Assembly (NCBI RefSeq): GCF_010993705.1
Contig: NZ_WOFO01000002.1
Coordinates: forward strand, 434,001-498,000
Length of the DNA stretch: 64,000 nt
Source of the DNA: Cyclobacterium sp. SYSU L10401
Lineage (GTDB): Bacteria > Bacteroidota > Bacteroidia > Cytophagales > Cyclobacteriaceae
Direction of reading: 5' to 3'
The notes beneath the pieces are model-generated. The model worked only from the letters and a program-made list of their open reading frames with translations. It was not told where the DNA came from and ran no database searches. Below, piece after piece: positions 56,128 to 64,000 of the stretch. The position numbers and the translations under genes were made by a program. The first letter of the stretch is position 1, and each line of letters opens with the position of its first letter.

Positions 56128-56261
56128 TTTTACCAGTTAATAAAAGCAAAATTCTAAAAAATCTAGACCAACAGGATTTTACTTAAATTGGTGGAGCTGT
56201 AAGCGATTTAACTCCCACAATAGAAAAAGCCAACTGTCTCCCCTATACAACAAGTATCCCT

Positions 56262-57359
56262 TTAATGATCAGGACTCCTGCCTTGCTTCTCCAGAAACTG
56301 CAGTACCTGCCGCTCCACAAAACTGTTTTCATGGGGTATCATTCCGCCTAGTGCTTCATTTAAATTGGCTGAATTAATCCCATGGTCTGAATATAACTTC
56401 AGTAGCTTTACCAGCTGCGGACCATTCAATTTTGGTAAGAAAGCAATTGAATTTTCCACCATTACCGGATTTAAATGGGGTGCCACTGTCAATTGATCAA
56501 AAATCATGTTTTCAATACCAGCGTCCACTTCACCAATAAGCTTGAAAAGCTGAAGTTGTAAATCCTCCGATTCCAACTGTTCAATAGTAAGTGATTTCAG
56601 TAATAGGTAGGACTGGAAATATTCTTCTTCAAGGAGTATTCCGATAAAGGCATCAATCACCGAATCATCCAGTTTGGTAAGTAAAGCAAGCCGTTCCAAT
56701 GCCCAGGTCCGATCACTTTGATCCGTACTTTGAAGGATTTCGGTAAACAAATACGGATCAAGTTGTTTTTCTGTCAGCTCCATGACCTGCTGTTGGACCG
56801 GACCATGGACTACCTGGTATAGTTTATGGGTAGTATAGGCAGCACCGGGTACGACATACTCCAGCACATCCTTTGCCGTAGCACCCGATACACCATCTAT
56901 TGAACTGTCGGTTTCAGCTGTATTGGTTACCAAATTTTCAAAGGAATAATTACCCAGGGGCAGGAAGGGGTCAGCCAGCAGCCGGTGTAATTGCCCGTAT
57001 TCCGGCGGAAGGAAGGGTTCATGGTCGTACTTGCTCAGGTACTCCCCATCCAGCAGTTCAAAACCCAGGTACCTGCCTGTGATGTTCCAGTAAACCCGTA
57101 TTTTCAAGGGACGGCACGTGTTATCATAACATACCCCTGTATGCAGGTCCATAAAATAATTCAGGGGAATACCTGCTGCACCCTCTTTCGGAGTCATTTC
57201 TTGCCGGTACAAGGAATCGTTGATGGATACAGTGATCAACCGGGAGGAATCCGCTATGGGTATGGTCGCAGGTTGAAAATACCGGATATCCTCTTCTTTT
57301 TCGTAAAAAAACAGGATCAATGAAAGTCCGATCAAAAATCCCTTTATCCAATGGATCAT
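56262..57359 (-). CDS. Membrane-anchored protein with an FMN-transferase-type SGAT motif and HEAT-like helices
   Basis: 365 residues. One N-terminal membrane helix (WIKGFLIGLSLILFFY), then a domain (~40-190) with a CYDNTC cysteine pair (77-82) and SSIDGVSGATAKDVLEYV. The last is the D-x-x-SGAT signature at which ApbE links FMN to Thr (here Thr161) in RnfG/NqrC and FMN_bind proteins. Residues ~195-360 are helical repeats. It starts 24 bp after the FAD oxidoreductase gene on the same strand. It may pass electrons between a flavin carrier and that enzyme; this is inference. Confidence 0.65.
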   Translation of the reverse strand: MIHWIKGFLIGLSLILFFYEKEEDIRYFQPATIPIADSSRLITVSINDSLYRQEMTPKEGAAGIPLNYFMDLHTGVCYDNTCRPLKIRVYWNITGRYLGFELLDGEYLSKYDHEPFLPPEYGQLHRLLADPFLPLGNYSFENLVTNTAETDSSIDGVSGATAKDVLEYVVPGAAYTTHKLYQVVHGPVQQQVMELTEKQLDPYLFTEILQSTDQSDRTWALERLALLTKLDDSVIDAFIGILLEEEYFQSYLLLKSLTIEQLESEDLQLQLFKLIGEVDAGIENMIFDQLTVAPHLNPVMVENSIAFLPKLNGPQLVKLLKLYSDHGINSANLNEALGGMIPHENSFVERQVLQFLEKQGRSPDH

Positions 57360-57383
57360 TTATCGTTGATTTGTAAGTAATGC

Positions 57384-58763
57384 TCAGGCCTCCGGCACAA
57401 TCCCCCCATGTTCTCTCAGTAAATTTTTTAACGCATCCAGGGGGACTTCAGCCGGTGTAACCTGGTATTTGATGGCCAAAACAGCCGCCGCTGCCGCTAC
57501 CTGTCCCATTCCCATGCAAGATGCCTGCACCCTCAGCGCAGAATTGGCCAGCCGGTCGCTACTCAGACAACGCCCGGCCACCAGGAAATTGCGGCTGCTT
57601 TTGGGAATCAACGCCCGCAGGGGTATGGTAGCTACCACATCCTCTTTCAGAAACTCCTGGTAAATGGATTCCCCGTTTCGGTGTAAATCTATTGGATAAA
57701 ACGAGTAAGACAAGGAATCGGGGAATACTTTTCCAGAAACATAGTCTTCATGGGTGACCTTATAAAGTCCATCTATCCTGAAGGTCTCCCTCACAGCAGT
57801 TTCAGTTTGGGCATCCATTAATTTTAATTTTTCACAGCCCGGGAAAGTTCTCAATGTCCTGATCAGCTCCAAAAGGGAAGCCCTGCCCTCTATATTGGCT
57901 TTTGTATGTAAGGCCGCTGTGGACGAGTCGGCCCCATGCACATAGACATAATTGTAGGGTACAGTAGGAGGGAAATTATTCACTGAGGAATCCACCTTCA
58001 CCTCGTCGTTGATGAGCATATTCTGCCTGAGTCTCCCATGGTATTCTTTCGGGATCTTGGAAAGGTCCAGCGAATCGAAATCGTAACCCCCAATCCGAAA
58101 GATAAATGATCCTGGTTGGGTATCTTTCTCTCTCAATAAGTCAAATCCTGCTATGGAGGCGGCGGCGGCATTACCGGAACAATCGATGATCTGATCACAA
58201 ATGATTTCATTGGCAACTCCTTTTCCGACTGTTTTAACCGTCCATTTTCCGTTGGTGAAATTAATGGTTGTAGGCGTTGCATAAAAGTGAATGTCCACTC
58301 CAGCTTCCGTGCACTTTTCCTCTGCCAGCAGGGCATAAAGGGCTTTATTTACAGTTACCTGATGTCTCCAATGGCGAATGGTATCATTGTTGGGAATGAT
58401 GGAGAAATTGGGCAGGATATCATCGTTTAGTTTTACCGCTTCCATCACCAGTTCCCATCCTATTCCTCCGATAATCTGCTTTCCCCAGGCATGGAATATT
58501 CCAGGGAAGGATACCCCTCCGGTAGTAGTAGTTCCTCCCAGTTGACTGCCACTTTCAATCAGAGTGGTTTTGGCTCCTGCCCTGCCTGCCTGTATGGCGG
58601 CAATAACGCCGGCGGTACCTCCTCCGACTATCAGCACATTGGTTTCAATTTTCTGCTGGTTGATTTTAAAAGGTGCTGCCAGAACTTCCCCTTTGGAAAG
58701 TTGGGGGGCGGTCAATCCTACGGATATCGCTCCCATTCTGGCTATCATTTCTCTTCGTTTCAT
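57384..58763 (-). CDS. Tat-exported FAD-dependent oxidoreductase (FAD_oxidored type)
   Basis: 459 residues. Twin-arginine leader KRREMIARMGAISVGL. The dinucleotide motif is VLIVGGGTAGVIAAIQAGRAG with the acidic end LIES, then SQLGGTTTTGGVSFPGIFHAW as in FAD_oxidored proteins. The C-terminal FAD region is FLVAGRCLSSDRLANSALRVQASCMGMGQVAAAAAVLA. The substrate is unknown; related enzymes are found in Bacteroidota and Planctomycetes carbohydrate regions. The next gene on this strand encodes a protein with an FMN-linkage motif. Confidence 0.88.
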   Translation of the reverse strand: MKRREMIARMGAISVGLTAPQLSKGEVLAAPFKINQQKIETNVLIVGGGTAGVIAAIQAGRAGAKTTLIESGSQLGGTTTTGGVSFPGIFHAWGKQIIGGIGWELVMEAVKLNDDILPNFSIIPNNDTIRHWRHQVTVNKALYALLAEEKCTEAGVDIHFYATPTTINFTNGKWTVKTVGKGVANEIICDQIIDCSGNAAAASIAGFDLLREKDTQPGSFIFRIGGYDFDSLDLSKIPKEYHGRLRQNMLINDEVKVDSSVNNFPPTVPYNYVYVHGADSSTAALHTKANIEGRASLLELIRTLRTFPGCEKLKLMDAQTETAVRETFRIDGLYKVTHEDYVSGKVFPDSLSYSFYPIDLHRNGESIYQEFLKEDVVATIPLRALIPKSSRNFLVAGRCLSSDRLANSALRVQASCMGMGQVAAAAAVLAIKYQVTPAEVPLDALKNLLREHGGIVPEA

Positions 58764-59165
58764 TTTTTATTGATTTGCATAGCTTGAAAGCCCTGGAAGG
58801 TTTTAAAAACCTGCCAGGACTGAAAATGACCCGGGATTAATCCGTGAATATAAAAAGAATTAGCTGCTTTTTGGACAAAAGCATTTACCTACCAGAAGGT
58901 TTCCCTACTTCTTAAAAATAAACCCTGCTTTTATCCACCTCCCTAATGATCTTATCCAATTCCCACCCAAATAAAACGACTCCCTAGTGAATGGCAAAGA
59001 AAATTGGCAGGCATTTGAGTGGATTAAGGTTGCCCTTCAACCAAAAATCAAGTAAATTTAAGCTGATAATTACGATAGGATGTATGCGGATTTCCATAAA
59101 GAACTGGAAAACATACATCCAATCTGCCAATTTCGGGTTCAAATAGGAGCCACTGATCAAAAATT
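58764..59165. other. Intergenic with a CCTGGCAGG-type palindrome
   Basis: About 400 bp between the divergent FAD oxidoreductase and aldo/keto reductase genes. It has CCTGGAAGGTTTT then AAAAACCTGCCAGG (58792-58818), a near-perfect palindrome of a type frequent between Bacteroidota genes. No gene seen. Confidence 0.5.
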
Positions 59166-59180
59166 CCGGCGGATTGCCGG
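59166..59180 (+). promoter_or_regulatory. GC-rich hairpin just upstream of the aldo/keto reductase
   Basis: CCGGC-GGATT-GCCGG, a 5-bp GC stem ending 17 bp before the ATG at 59198. It could lie in the mRNA leader and affect initiation. Weak evidence. Confidence 0.25.
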
Positions 59181-59197
59181 ACTTTACACCATACCTT

Positions 59198-60298
59198 ATG
59201 AACAGCAGAAGAAATTTCATCTATAAATCCCTGCAATTGGGAGCATTCTCCGGTATGGCTTCCATCTTGCCCGGATTTAATATTAACACGACAGCAGCTA
59301 TGAATTCGAAAGCAAAATTTGACAAGGTCCCTCTTCCGGCCAACTTTGGCCTGGGGGGTGTGGCCATAGGCAATGGTTTCAGACCTACCACGGATGAACA
59401 GGCCCAATTGGCGCTGGAAGGTGCCTGGGAGGCCGGGGTGCGGTTTTTTGATACTTCCCCCTGGTACGGACTGGGACTTAGCGAAAGGCGGTTTGGACGT
59501 TTTCTTCACAATCAAAAGCGGGAAGATTATATACTGGCCACTAAAGTAGGCAGACTATTAAAAGCCGCAAGGCAGGCACCCGGAAACAATTCCTGGAAAG
59601 ATGCCTCGCCCTTTGACTACGAATACGACTACAGTGCTTCCGGTGTGCGCAGGTCCGTAGAAGACAGCCTGCAGCGGCTGGGCATCAACAGCATTGACAT
59701 TGTTTTTATACACGACCTTTCTCCCGAAAATGGAGACATCAATTGGAAAGAGCACTTCAAAGTAGCTGCCGAAGGGGCTATGCCCGAACTGACGAAAATG
59801 CGGGAAGAAGGCCTGATCAAAGGTTGGGGCCTGGGAGTCAATCGCATCGAACCCATACTGGAAACCCTCAAAGTGGCCGATCCGGATGTCTGCCTTTCTG
59901 CGACCCAGTACTCGCTCATGTACCATGAAGATGCCCTGGAGCGTTTGTTTCCTGCCTGTGCCGAAAAAGGAGTGGACATTGTGGTGGGTGCTCCCTTGAA
60001 CGCCGGATTCCTGGCTGGCATAGACCGGTACAATTACTGGGGGGAGATGCCGGAAGGGTTTAAGGAGAAAAGGCGTCAGATGACCGAAATTGCCAAACGG
60101 CATGGGATAGACCTGATCTCTGCCGCCTTGCAGTTTTCTGCGGCCCCGGATGTAGTATCGGCAGTCATCCCCGGGACCCGCTATCCCGATCAGGCGAAGG
60201 CGAATGTGGAAGCCATGAAAGTAAAAATTCCTAAGGGCTTTTGGGAGGAGTTGGTAGAGAAAAAACTGATTTCGGAAAAAGCGCCCTGGCCACAGTGA
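59198..60298 (+). CDS. Aldo/keto reductase with Tat-like leader
   Basis: 366 residues from the ATG at 59198 (MNSRRNFIYKSLQLGAFSG); the ATG at 59174 would put eight residues before the twin-arginine leader. AKR motifs: FFDTSPWYGLGLSERRFG (Asp and Tyr of the tetrad), ILATKVGR (Lys), IDIVFIHD (His), and the substrate loop QYSLMYHEDA. It resembles the D-threo-aldose dehydrogenase/L-fucose dehydrogenase type rather than the classical NADPH reductase. A Tat route would let it fold with cofactor before export. Confidence 0.88.
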   Translation: MNSRRNFIYKSLQLGAFSGMASILPGFNINTTAAMNSKAKFDKVPLPANFGLGGVAIGNGFRPTTDEQAQLALEGAWEAGVRFFDTSPWYGLGLSERRFGRFLHNQKREDYILATKVGRLLKAARQAPGNNSWKDASPFDYEYDYSASGVRRSVEDSLQRLGINSIDIVFIHDLSPENGDINWKEHFKVAAEGAMPELTKMREEGLIKGWGLGVNRIEPILETLKVADPDVCLSATQYSLMYHEDALERLFPACAEKGVDIVVGAPLNAGFLAGIDRYNYWGEMPEGFKEKRRQMTEIAKRHGIDLISAALQFSAAPDVVSAVIPGTRYPDQAKANVEAMKVKIPKGFWEELVEKKLISEKAPWPQ

Positions 60299-60642
60299 TT
60301 TCGATAATTTATTTAGGGTGGGGATATTTTAATACCGATGGTATAATTGCAAAAGGACATGCATAAAATCAGGGCCTCCTGTGATGGCTTCATAATGGTC
60401 ATGTTGATAGGTGGCCATTGGCAGGGCATTTCCATCAGAAAAAAATAGATCGAAGCCATGAAAACAGGATATAATCTCCAATAAGGAAAATACTGCTCGC
60501 CTACTTTACCTGCTTCCCCTTATTAGAACAGATTTCATACAATTCCTGGACAGGTGATCGTCCATCCGATTGGGGAATTCAAAGTACATATAATTATTTG
60601 AAACATTTAGACCAGCAACTGTAAGCGAGATTTTTTTGATCC
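60299..60642. other. Intergenic with a possible coding relic on the minus strand
   Basis: At 60329-60540, minus strand, two frames joined by a one-base shift near 60460 give EQYFPYWRLYPVF, then HGFDLFFSDGNALPMATYQH and so on to a stop. It reads like protein but no family was recognised, and no start is present. It may be the C terminus of a lost gene. Confidence 0.3.
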
Positions 60643-61290
60643 ATGAAAAAAATTGCTTCCAATTTGTTATATTCAGGTATGGAAAAAGAAAAGGCCAAAC
60701 CTTCCGTTAAAGTACCGGATTTAAGTTATGGGCGGTATACCTATACGGATTACCTGTCCTGGGATATAGAAGAAATGGTCGAACTGATCAAGGGTAAAGT
60801 TTTCAAAAAAGATTCCGCAGCTCCAAACAGGATTCATCAACGACTAACGGGAGACCTCTATACAGAATTAAACCTGTTTTTGAAGGGCAAAAAGTGCCAG
60901 GCCTACATTGCCCCTTTTGATGTCCGGCTTCCTGTCCAATCCAAAAAAGATGATAAAATATTTACTGTCGTACAACCGGATATCTGCGTGGTCTGTGACC
61001 TCGACAAATTGGATGACAGAGGCTGCATCGGTGCACCTGATCTAGTGGTGGAGGTACTCTCTCCGGGAAACAAACAGCTAGAACTCCAACATAAATACGA
61101 GGTTTACGAAGAATCCGGGGTAAAGGAATATTGGCTAATGGATGCAGCCGGACAGACATTATTGATTTACACCCTGACCCAAGGCAAATACCACAGTTCC
61201 CGTCTGATGACTTCCGGAGATACAGCAAAGTCTTCTACTGTACCGGAGTTTGAATTGGACCTGGAAGCATTTTTTGCGGAAATCAAATAA
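60643..61290 (+). CDS. Uma2 family protein (PD-(D/E)XK-like fold)
   Basis: 215 residues. Motifs: YGRYTYTDYLSWDIEEMVELIKGKVFKKDS, VVQPDICVVCD, APDLVVEVLSPGNKQLELQHKYEVYEESGVKEYWLMD and a C-terminal EFELDLEAFFAEI. The PD...EVLSPG pair matches the nuclease-like core. The ATG at 60643 is 15 bp after a T-run; codon 19 (MEKEKAK) is an alternative start. Function of the family is not established. A deleted Uma2 relic is read toward it from 61659. Confidence 0.85.
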   Translation: MKKIASNLLYSGMEKEKAKPSVKVPDLSYGRYTYTDYLSWDIEEMVELIKGKVFKKDSAAPNRIHQRLTGDLYTELNLFLKGKKCQAYIAPFDVRLPVQSKKDDKIFTVVQPDICVVCDLDKLDDRGCIGAPDLVVEVLSPGNKQLELQHKYEVYEESGVKEYWLMDAAGQTLLIYTLTQGKYHSSRLMTSGDTAKSSTVPEFELDLEAFFAEIK

Positions 61291-61497
61291 GATGTATTGG
61301 TCAATATAGTGGCTTATGGCTAGAACCTCAGCAAGGAATGAACAGGTTTTACTAACCGGATTCAAAGAAACTTTTCCAAAGTTTTTCACTTATTATAATT
61401 TTTCCCGACGGTCAGGAACTAACTTTGGAAAAGTTGTTGACCGAAATGAATCTTAACTAAATAATATTGTAACAAGATTAGAAATTGAATATTTATA

Positions 61498-61659
61498 TTA
61501 TTCAATATCTCCAAAAAACTCCTCCAAATCCAGTGCAAACCCTTTGATCACCTTCGATTCCACCACTTCCTCCATCTGCCAAGTCAGGTAATCGGCATAG
61601 GAATAGTTGTCATATTCCAAATTCGGCTCATTGACTGGGTCCTTCTTTTTGGAATTCAT
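61498..61659 (-). pseudogene. Uma2 relic with in-frame internal deletion (53 codons)
   Basis: A short ORF of 53 codons. Its N-terminal half (LEYDNYSYADYLTWQMEEVVE) matches the Uma2 start YGRYTYTDYLSWDIEEMVE, and its C-terminal half (FALDLEEFFGDIE) matches the Uma2 end FELDLEAFFAEIK. The ~150 central residues with the catalytic core are missing, and the frame is kept. It lies convergent with the intact Uma2 gene, 207 bp away. It may still be translated, but no nuclease core remains. Confidence 0.75.
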
Positions 61660-61718
61660 GGTTTTAATATACTGATTTTTAATCTTTTAAGAAAATAAGC
61701 TATGGCCAATCTTCCATT

Positions 61719-63344
61719 CTATTGGTTCAGGTATCGGTCAATAAACTGCTGGTTCAGCTCATCGGAGTCGCCATACTGCTCCCGCAAGGCTTCCAGTTTG
61801 CGGTGCAATTCATTTTGTACCTCTTCATATTCAGGGTTGTTGTAGAGGTTTTCCATCTCATTGGGATCCTCCTGCAGGTCATATAACTCCCATTCGTCTA
61901 TGTCGTAGTAAAAATGCATCAATTTATACCGGTCTGTCGCCACTCCATAGTGACGCTTCACCATGTGTACAGAAGGGTATTCGTAATAGGTATAATAAAC
62001 GGCATCCCGCCAATCTTCCCGTTCACCATTCAGCAAGCCCCTAAAGGACTCCCCTTGCATGTCCTCCGGAATAGCCACCCCCGTATAGTCCAGAAAGGTA
62101 GGCGCAAAATCGAGGTTCTGCACCAGCGCATCTATCACCGTACCCGGCTCAATTTCTGGCGGATAACGGACCATCAGCGGCATGCGCAGGGACTCTTCGT
62201 ACATGAAGCGCTTGTCAAACCAACCGTGTTCACCCAGGTAAAAACCCTGATCGGAGGTGTACACCACAATGGTATTTTCGGCCAGCCCGGATTCATCCAG
62301 GTAATCCAGCACCCTGCCTACCCCTTCATCCACCGCTGCAATGGTACCCAGGTAATCCTGCATGTACCGTTGATACCTCCATTTCATCAGTTCCTCCTCG
62401 GACATATTGGAATACCTTTCTTTAAAATCCTCGTTGATAGGCCCATACACCTCATCCCATTCGGCCCGTTGGGCTTCGTTCATCCTGCCGATGGTCCTTT
62501 CAAAGGCTTGAATGTCCCAACTGTTATTGTTTGGACCTACCACCGTGGGGCTGATGCCTAATTCTTCTATGGTCTCCGGGTAAAGTTTGGAGTCTCCGGC
62601 CCAGTTCATGTGATCCAGAATATTCATTTCTGCTTCTTTGGCAGCCGTACCCCTGCCTTCGTAATCATCGAATAAGGTGGCAGGCTCCTCAAATTGCCTT
62701 TGGGTAAATTCCTTATAGTGCCTGGGTGCGGGTTCCCATTCCCGATGGGGTGCCTTGTGGTGGTACAGCACACAAAAGGGCTTTTCCGGATCCCTGGTAT
62801 TTTGCAACCAATCCAGGGTGGTATCTGTGATGATATCGGTCACATACCCTTCTTTTCTTACCGTCTCTCCTTCTATCAAAAAGTCGGGGTTGTAATAATG
62901 TCCCTGCCCCGGCAGCACCATGGAAAAATCAAAGCCTTGGGGAATCCCATCCATATGAATCTTGCCTATCATGGCGGTCTGGTAACCATTGGCCTGCAGC
63001 AACTTGGGGAAGTTGTCCTGCTCCCAGTTAAAAGCCGCCATATTGTCTATTTTGCCATTCACAAAACTGTGTTTGCCGGTAAGCAACACCGCCCGGCTGG
63101 GGGCACAAATGGAATTGGTGACGGAGGCCCTTGTAAAAAGCGCCCCCTCATTGGCTATCCGATCAATGTTTGGCGTCTGGATCAATTGATCGCTGTAGGC
63201 ACTGATGGCCTGATAGGCGTGGTCATCGCTCATGATAAATACGATGTTGGGCGGGGATTTTTCTTCTTCCTGCTCTGTCTGGCAAGCCGACGCAGCGATA
63301 ATAAGTAATAGCAAGCAATAAGAGTAGCAACTAAGGGTTTTCAT
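61719..63344 (-). CDS. S1-family sulfatase, intact, lipoprotein
   Basis: 541 residues. Lipobox AASAC gives Cys21. The metal site starts at NIVFIMSDDHAYQ (Asp40, Asp41). The formylglycine motif is CAPSR at 80-84, followed by AVLLTGKHS. Further active-site elements: IGKIHMDG, HHKAPHREW and VYTSDQGFYLGEHGWFDKRFMYEES. The C-terminal subdomain YKLMHFYYDIDEWELYDLQEDPNEM is complete. It removes sulfate from a sulfated sugar after Cys80 is converted by a formylglycine-generating enzyme, which is not in this window. The exact substrate (for example 6-sulfo-GlcNAc type) is not determined. Confidence 0.92.
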   Translation of the reverse strand: MKTLSCYSYCLLLLIIAASACQTEQEEEKSPPNIVFIMSDDHAYQAISAYSDQLIQTPNIDRIANEGALFTRASVTNSICAPSRAVLLTGKHSFVNGKIDNMAAFNWEQDNFPKLLQANGYQTAMIGKIHMDGIPQGFDFSMVLPGQGHYYNPDFLIEGETVRKEGYVTDIITDTTLDWLQNTRDPEKPFCVLYHHKAPHREWEPAPRHYKEFTQRQFEEPATLFDDYEGRGTAAKEAEMNILDHMNWAGDSKLYPETIEELGISPTVVGPNNNSWDIQAFERTIGRMNEAQRAEWDEVYGPINEDFKERYSNMSEEELMKWRYQRYMQDYLGTIAAVDEGVGRVLDYLDESGLAENTIVVYTSDQGFYLGEHGWFDKRFMYEESLRMPLMVRYPPEIEPGTVIDALVQNLDFAPTFLDYTGVAIPEDMQGESFRGLLNGEREDWRDAVYYTYYEYPSVHMVKRHYGVATDRYKLMHFYYDIDEWELYDLQEDPNEMENLYNNPEYEEVQNELHRKLEALREQYGDSDELNQQFIDRYLNQ

Positions 63345-63580
63345 ATGGGGCTTAATTTACCATTGGATTAAGGAAGTCATCTATTCCAAACCATTATCAA
63401 ATGGATGTCAATCAACATTTTGAAGGAATGAAGATAGGCAAAATAGTAGAAAATTTAAAAATAATACTTGGAATCCAAGCTCCCAATTAAACCCACCTGT
63501 TCATGACAGGTACCATGAAAGGAAAAAACGCCTCAAGCTATTTTATCTACATATTATTGTTTTGGTAAAATTAAAAACCC

Positions 63581-64000
63581 CTATAAATCAGTCAGGGCCG
63601 TTTGGTTTTTAACCCATAGTTGGATACCATTTTCGGCAGTCACCAGGTCAAATTGCCCGAAGCTACCCAACACTTCTGCCTTTCCTGAAAATGAGGGATG
63701 TTGAAATTCTGAGGACCTCCAATTTACTTTTAACCAATCCGAATCTTGAAGTGTCCGCTCCTCCAGGGGGCTTTCTATATCCTCTGCCAGATTTTCTGCC
63801 AGGAAGCCCTGCCGCTGATCTGGCAACCTGATTCTTAACCAGCCTGCGGTTTTACCCTCAATTCTAAATACTTCTCGCTTTCCCAACTTGTCCAAAACCA
63901 AACTGCGGGTGCTGGGGCCTTGTCGCAGATTGACCAGCTCCCCCTTTACCCTTGCCCAATTATTGAATAATACTGAGTCAGCCTTTGGTAACTTTGGCAA
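63581..64000 (-). CDS. Bacterial SH3-domain protein, 3' part (5' end outside window)
   Basis: At least 139 residues, open to the window edge, so the TTG at 64000 is unlikely to be the start. A SH3b domain is visible: GELVNLRQGPSTRSLVLDKLGKREVFRIEGKTAGWLRIRLPDQRQGFLAENL. A second divergent SH3-like part ends the protein. Such tails occur on periplasmic peptidoglycan peptidases (M23 type), but the catalytic part is not in the window. Confidence 0.7.
   Translation of the reverse strand: MPKLPKADSVLFNNWARVKGELVNLRQGPSTRSLVLDKLGKREVFRIEGKTAGWLRIRLPDQRQGFLAENLAEDIESPLEERTLQDSDWLKVNWRSSEFQHPSFSGKAEVLGSFGQFDLVTAENGIQLWVKNQTALTDL

Noticed and set aside
63495-63511. ACCTGT-TCATG-ACAGGT inverted repeat as an operator
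   Set aside because: It lies between genes on the same strand without a nearby promoter box; a 6-bp repeat is expected by chance in 64 kb.

Overview
The window is a moderately AT-rich chromosomal segment of a Bacteroidota bacterium, most likely of the order Cytophagales and probably Cyclobacteriaceae (Cyclobacterium/Algoriphagus/Echinicola-like). This rests on gene content: a DUF5916 outer-membrane protein, TPR-type histidine kinase, DUF2490 and AsmA-like proteins, the short Bacteroidota arginine decarboxylase, the eukaryote-like glycogen branching enzyme, Tat-exported Gfo/Idh/MocA and FAD oxidoreductases, PVC-type heme proteins and sulfatases. Several TAnnTTTG -7 promoter boxes and start codons without Shine-Dalgarno sequences agree. 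Genus is inference. No rRNA, normal tRNA, IS transposase, phage or CRISPR array was seen.

Layout. 0-12.6 kb (+ strand): tail of a DUF5916 protein, a lipoprotein TPR-histidine kinase, a small unknown protein, arginine decarboxylase, a MORN-like secreted protein, a DUF2490 protein and a large AsmA-like protein. 12.6-15.1 kb (-): YceI / outer-membrane barrel / YceI-like operon. 15.3-15.5 kb: a short transcription unit with a tRNA-like acceptor/T-arm and a strong terminator. 15.7-18 kb: decayed sulfatase and a cytochrome c-dehydrogenase fusion. 18.7-19 kb: convergent intergenic region with a bidirectional terminator and two tandem hairpin elements whose stems covary. 19-23.3 kb (-): argB-argD-argC-argJ, most of the cyclic acetylated arginine pathway. 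23.5-33 kb (-): PhzF-like isomerase, trkA-trkH potassium uptake, glgB, a PI-PLC/rhodanese fusion, an EEP nuclease-fold protein and DUF445. 33.3-34.7 kb: a histidine kinase broken by one stop codon. 34.7-42.7 kb: NYN-LOTUS protein, porin-BCCT-USP osmolyte operon, esterase, zinc metallopeptidase and Uma2.

From about 42.9 kb onward lies a catabolic, mostly exported gene set: TIM-barrel isomerase, Gfo/Idh/MocA oxidoreductase, sigma factor plus membrane-anchored partner, PVC-type heme protein, AraD1/FAH protein, CE1 esterase, ThuA protein, FMN-motif protein plus Tat FAD oxidoreductase, aldo/keto reductase and an intact sulfatase. It fits breakdown of modified or sulfated carbohydrate, although no SusC/SusD pair or glycoside hydrolase is present. 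A VapBC module, two Uma2 proteins and dispersed short repeats are interspersed.

The most striking overall property is gene decay: two internally deleted sulfatases, a nonsense-mutated kinase, an in-frame-deleted Uma2 relic, an exact 63-bp terminal duplication left behind an AraD1 gene, and a DUF2911-like tail. The best candidates for undescribed biology are the tRNA-like small RNA unit, the covarying tandem hairpins, the FMN-carrier/FAD oxidoreductase pair and the PI-PLC-rhodanese fusion.
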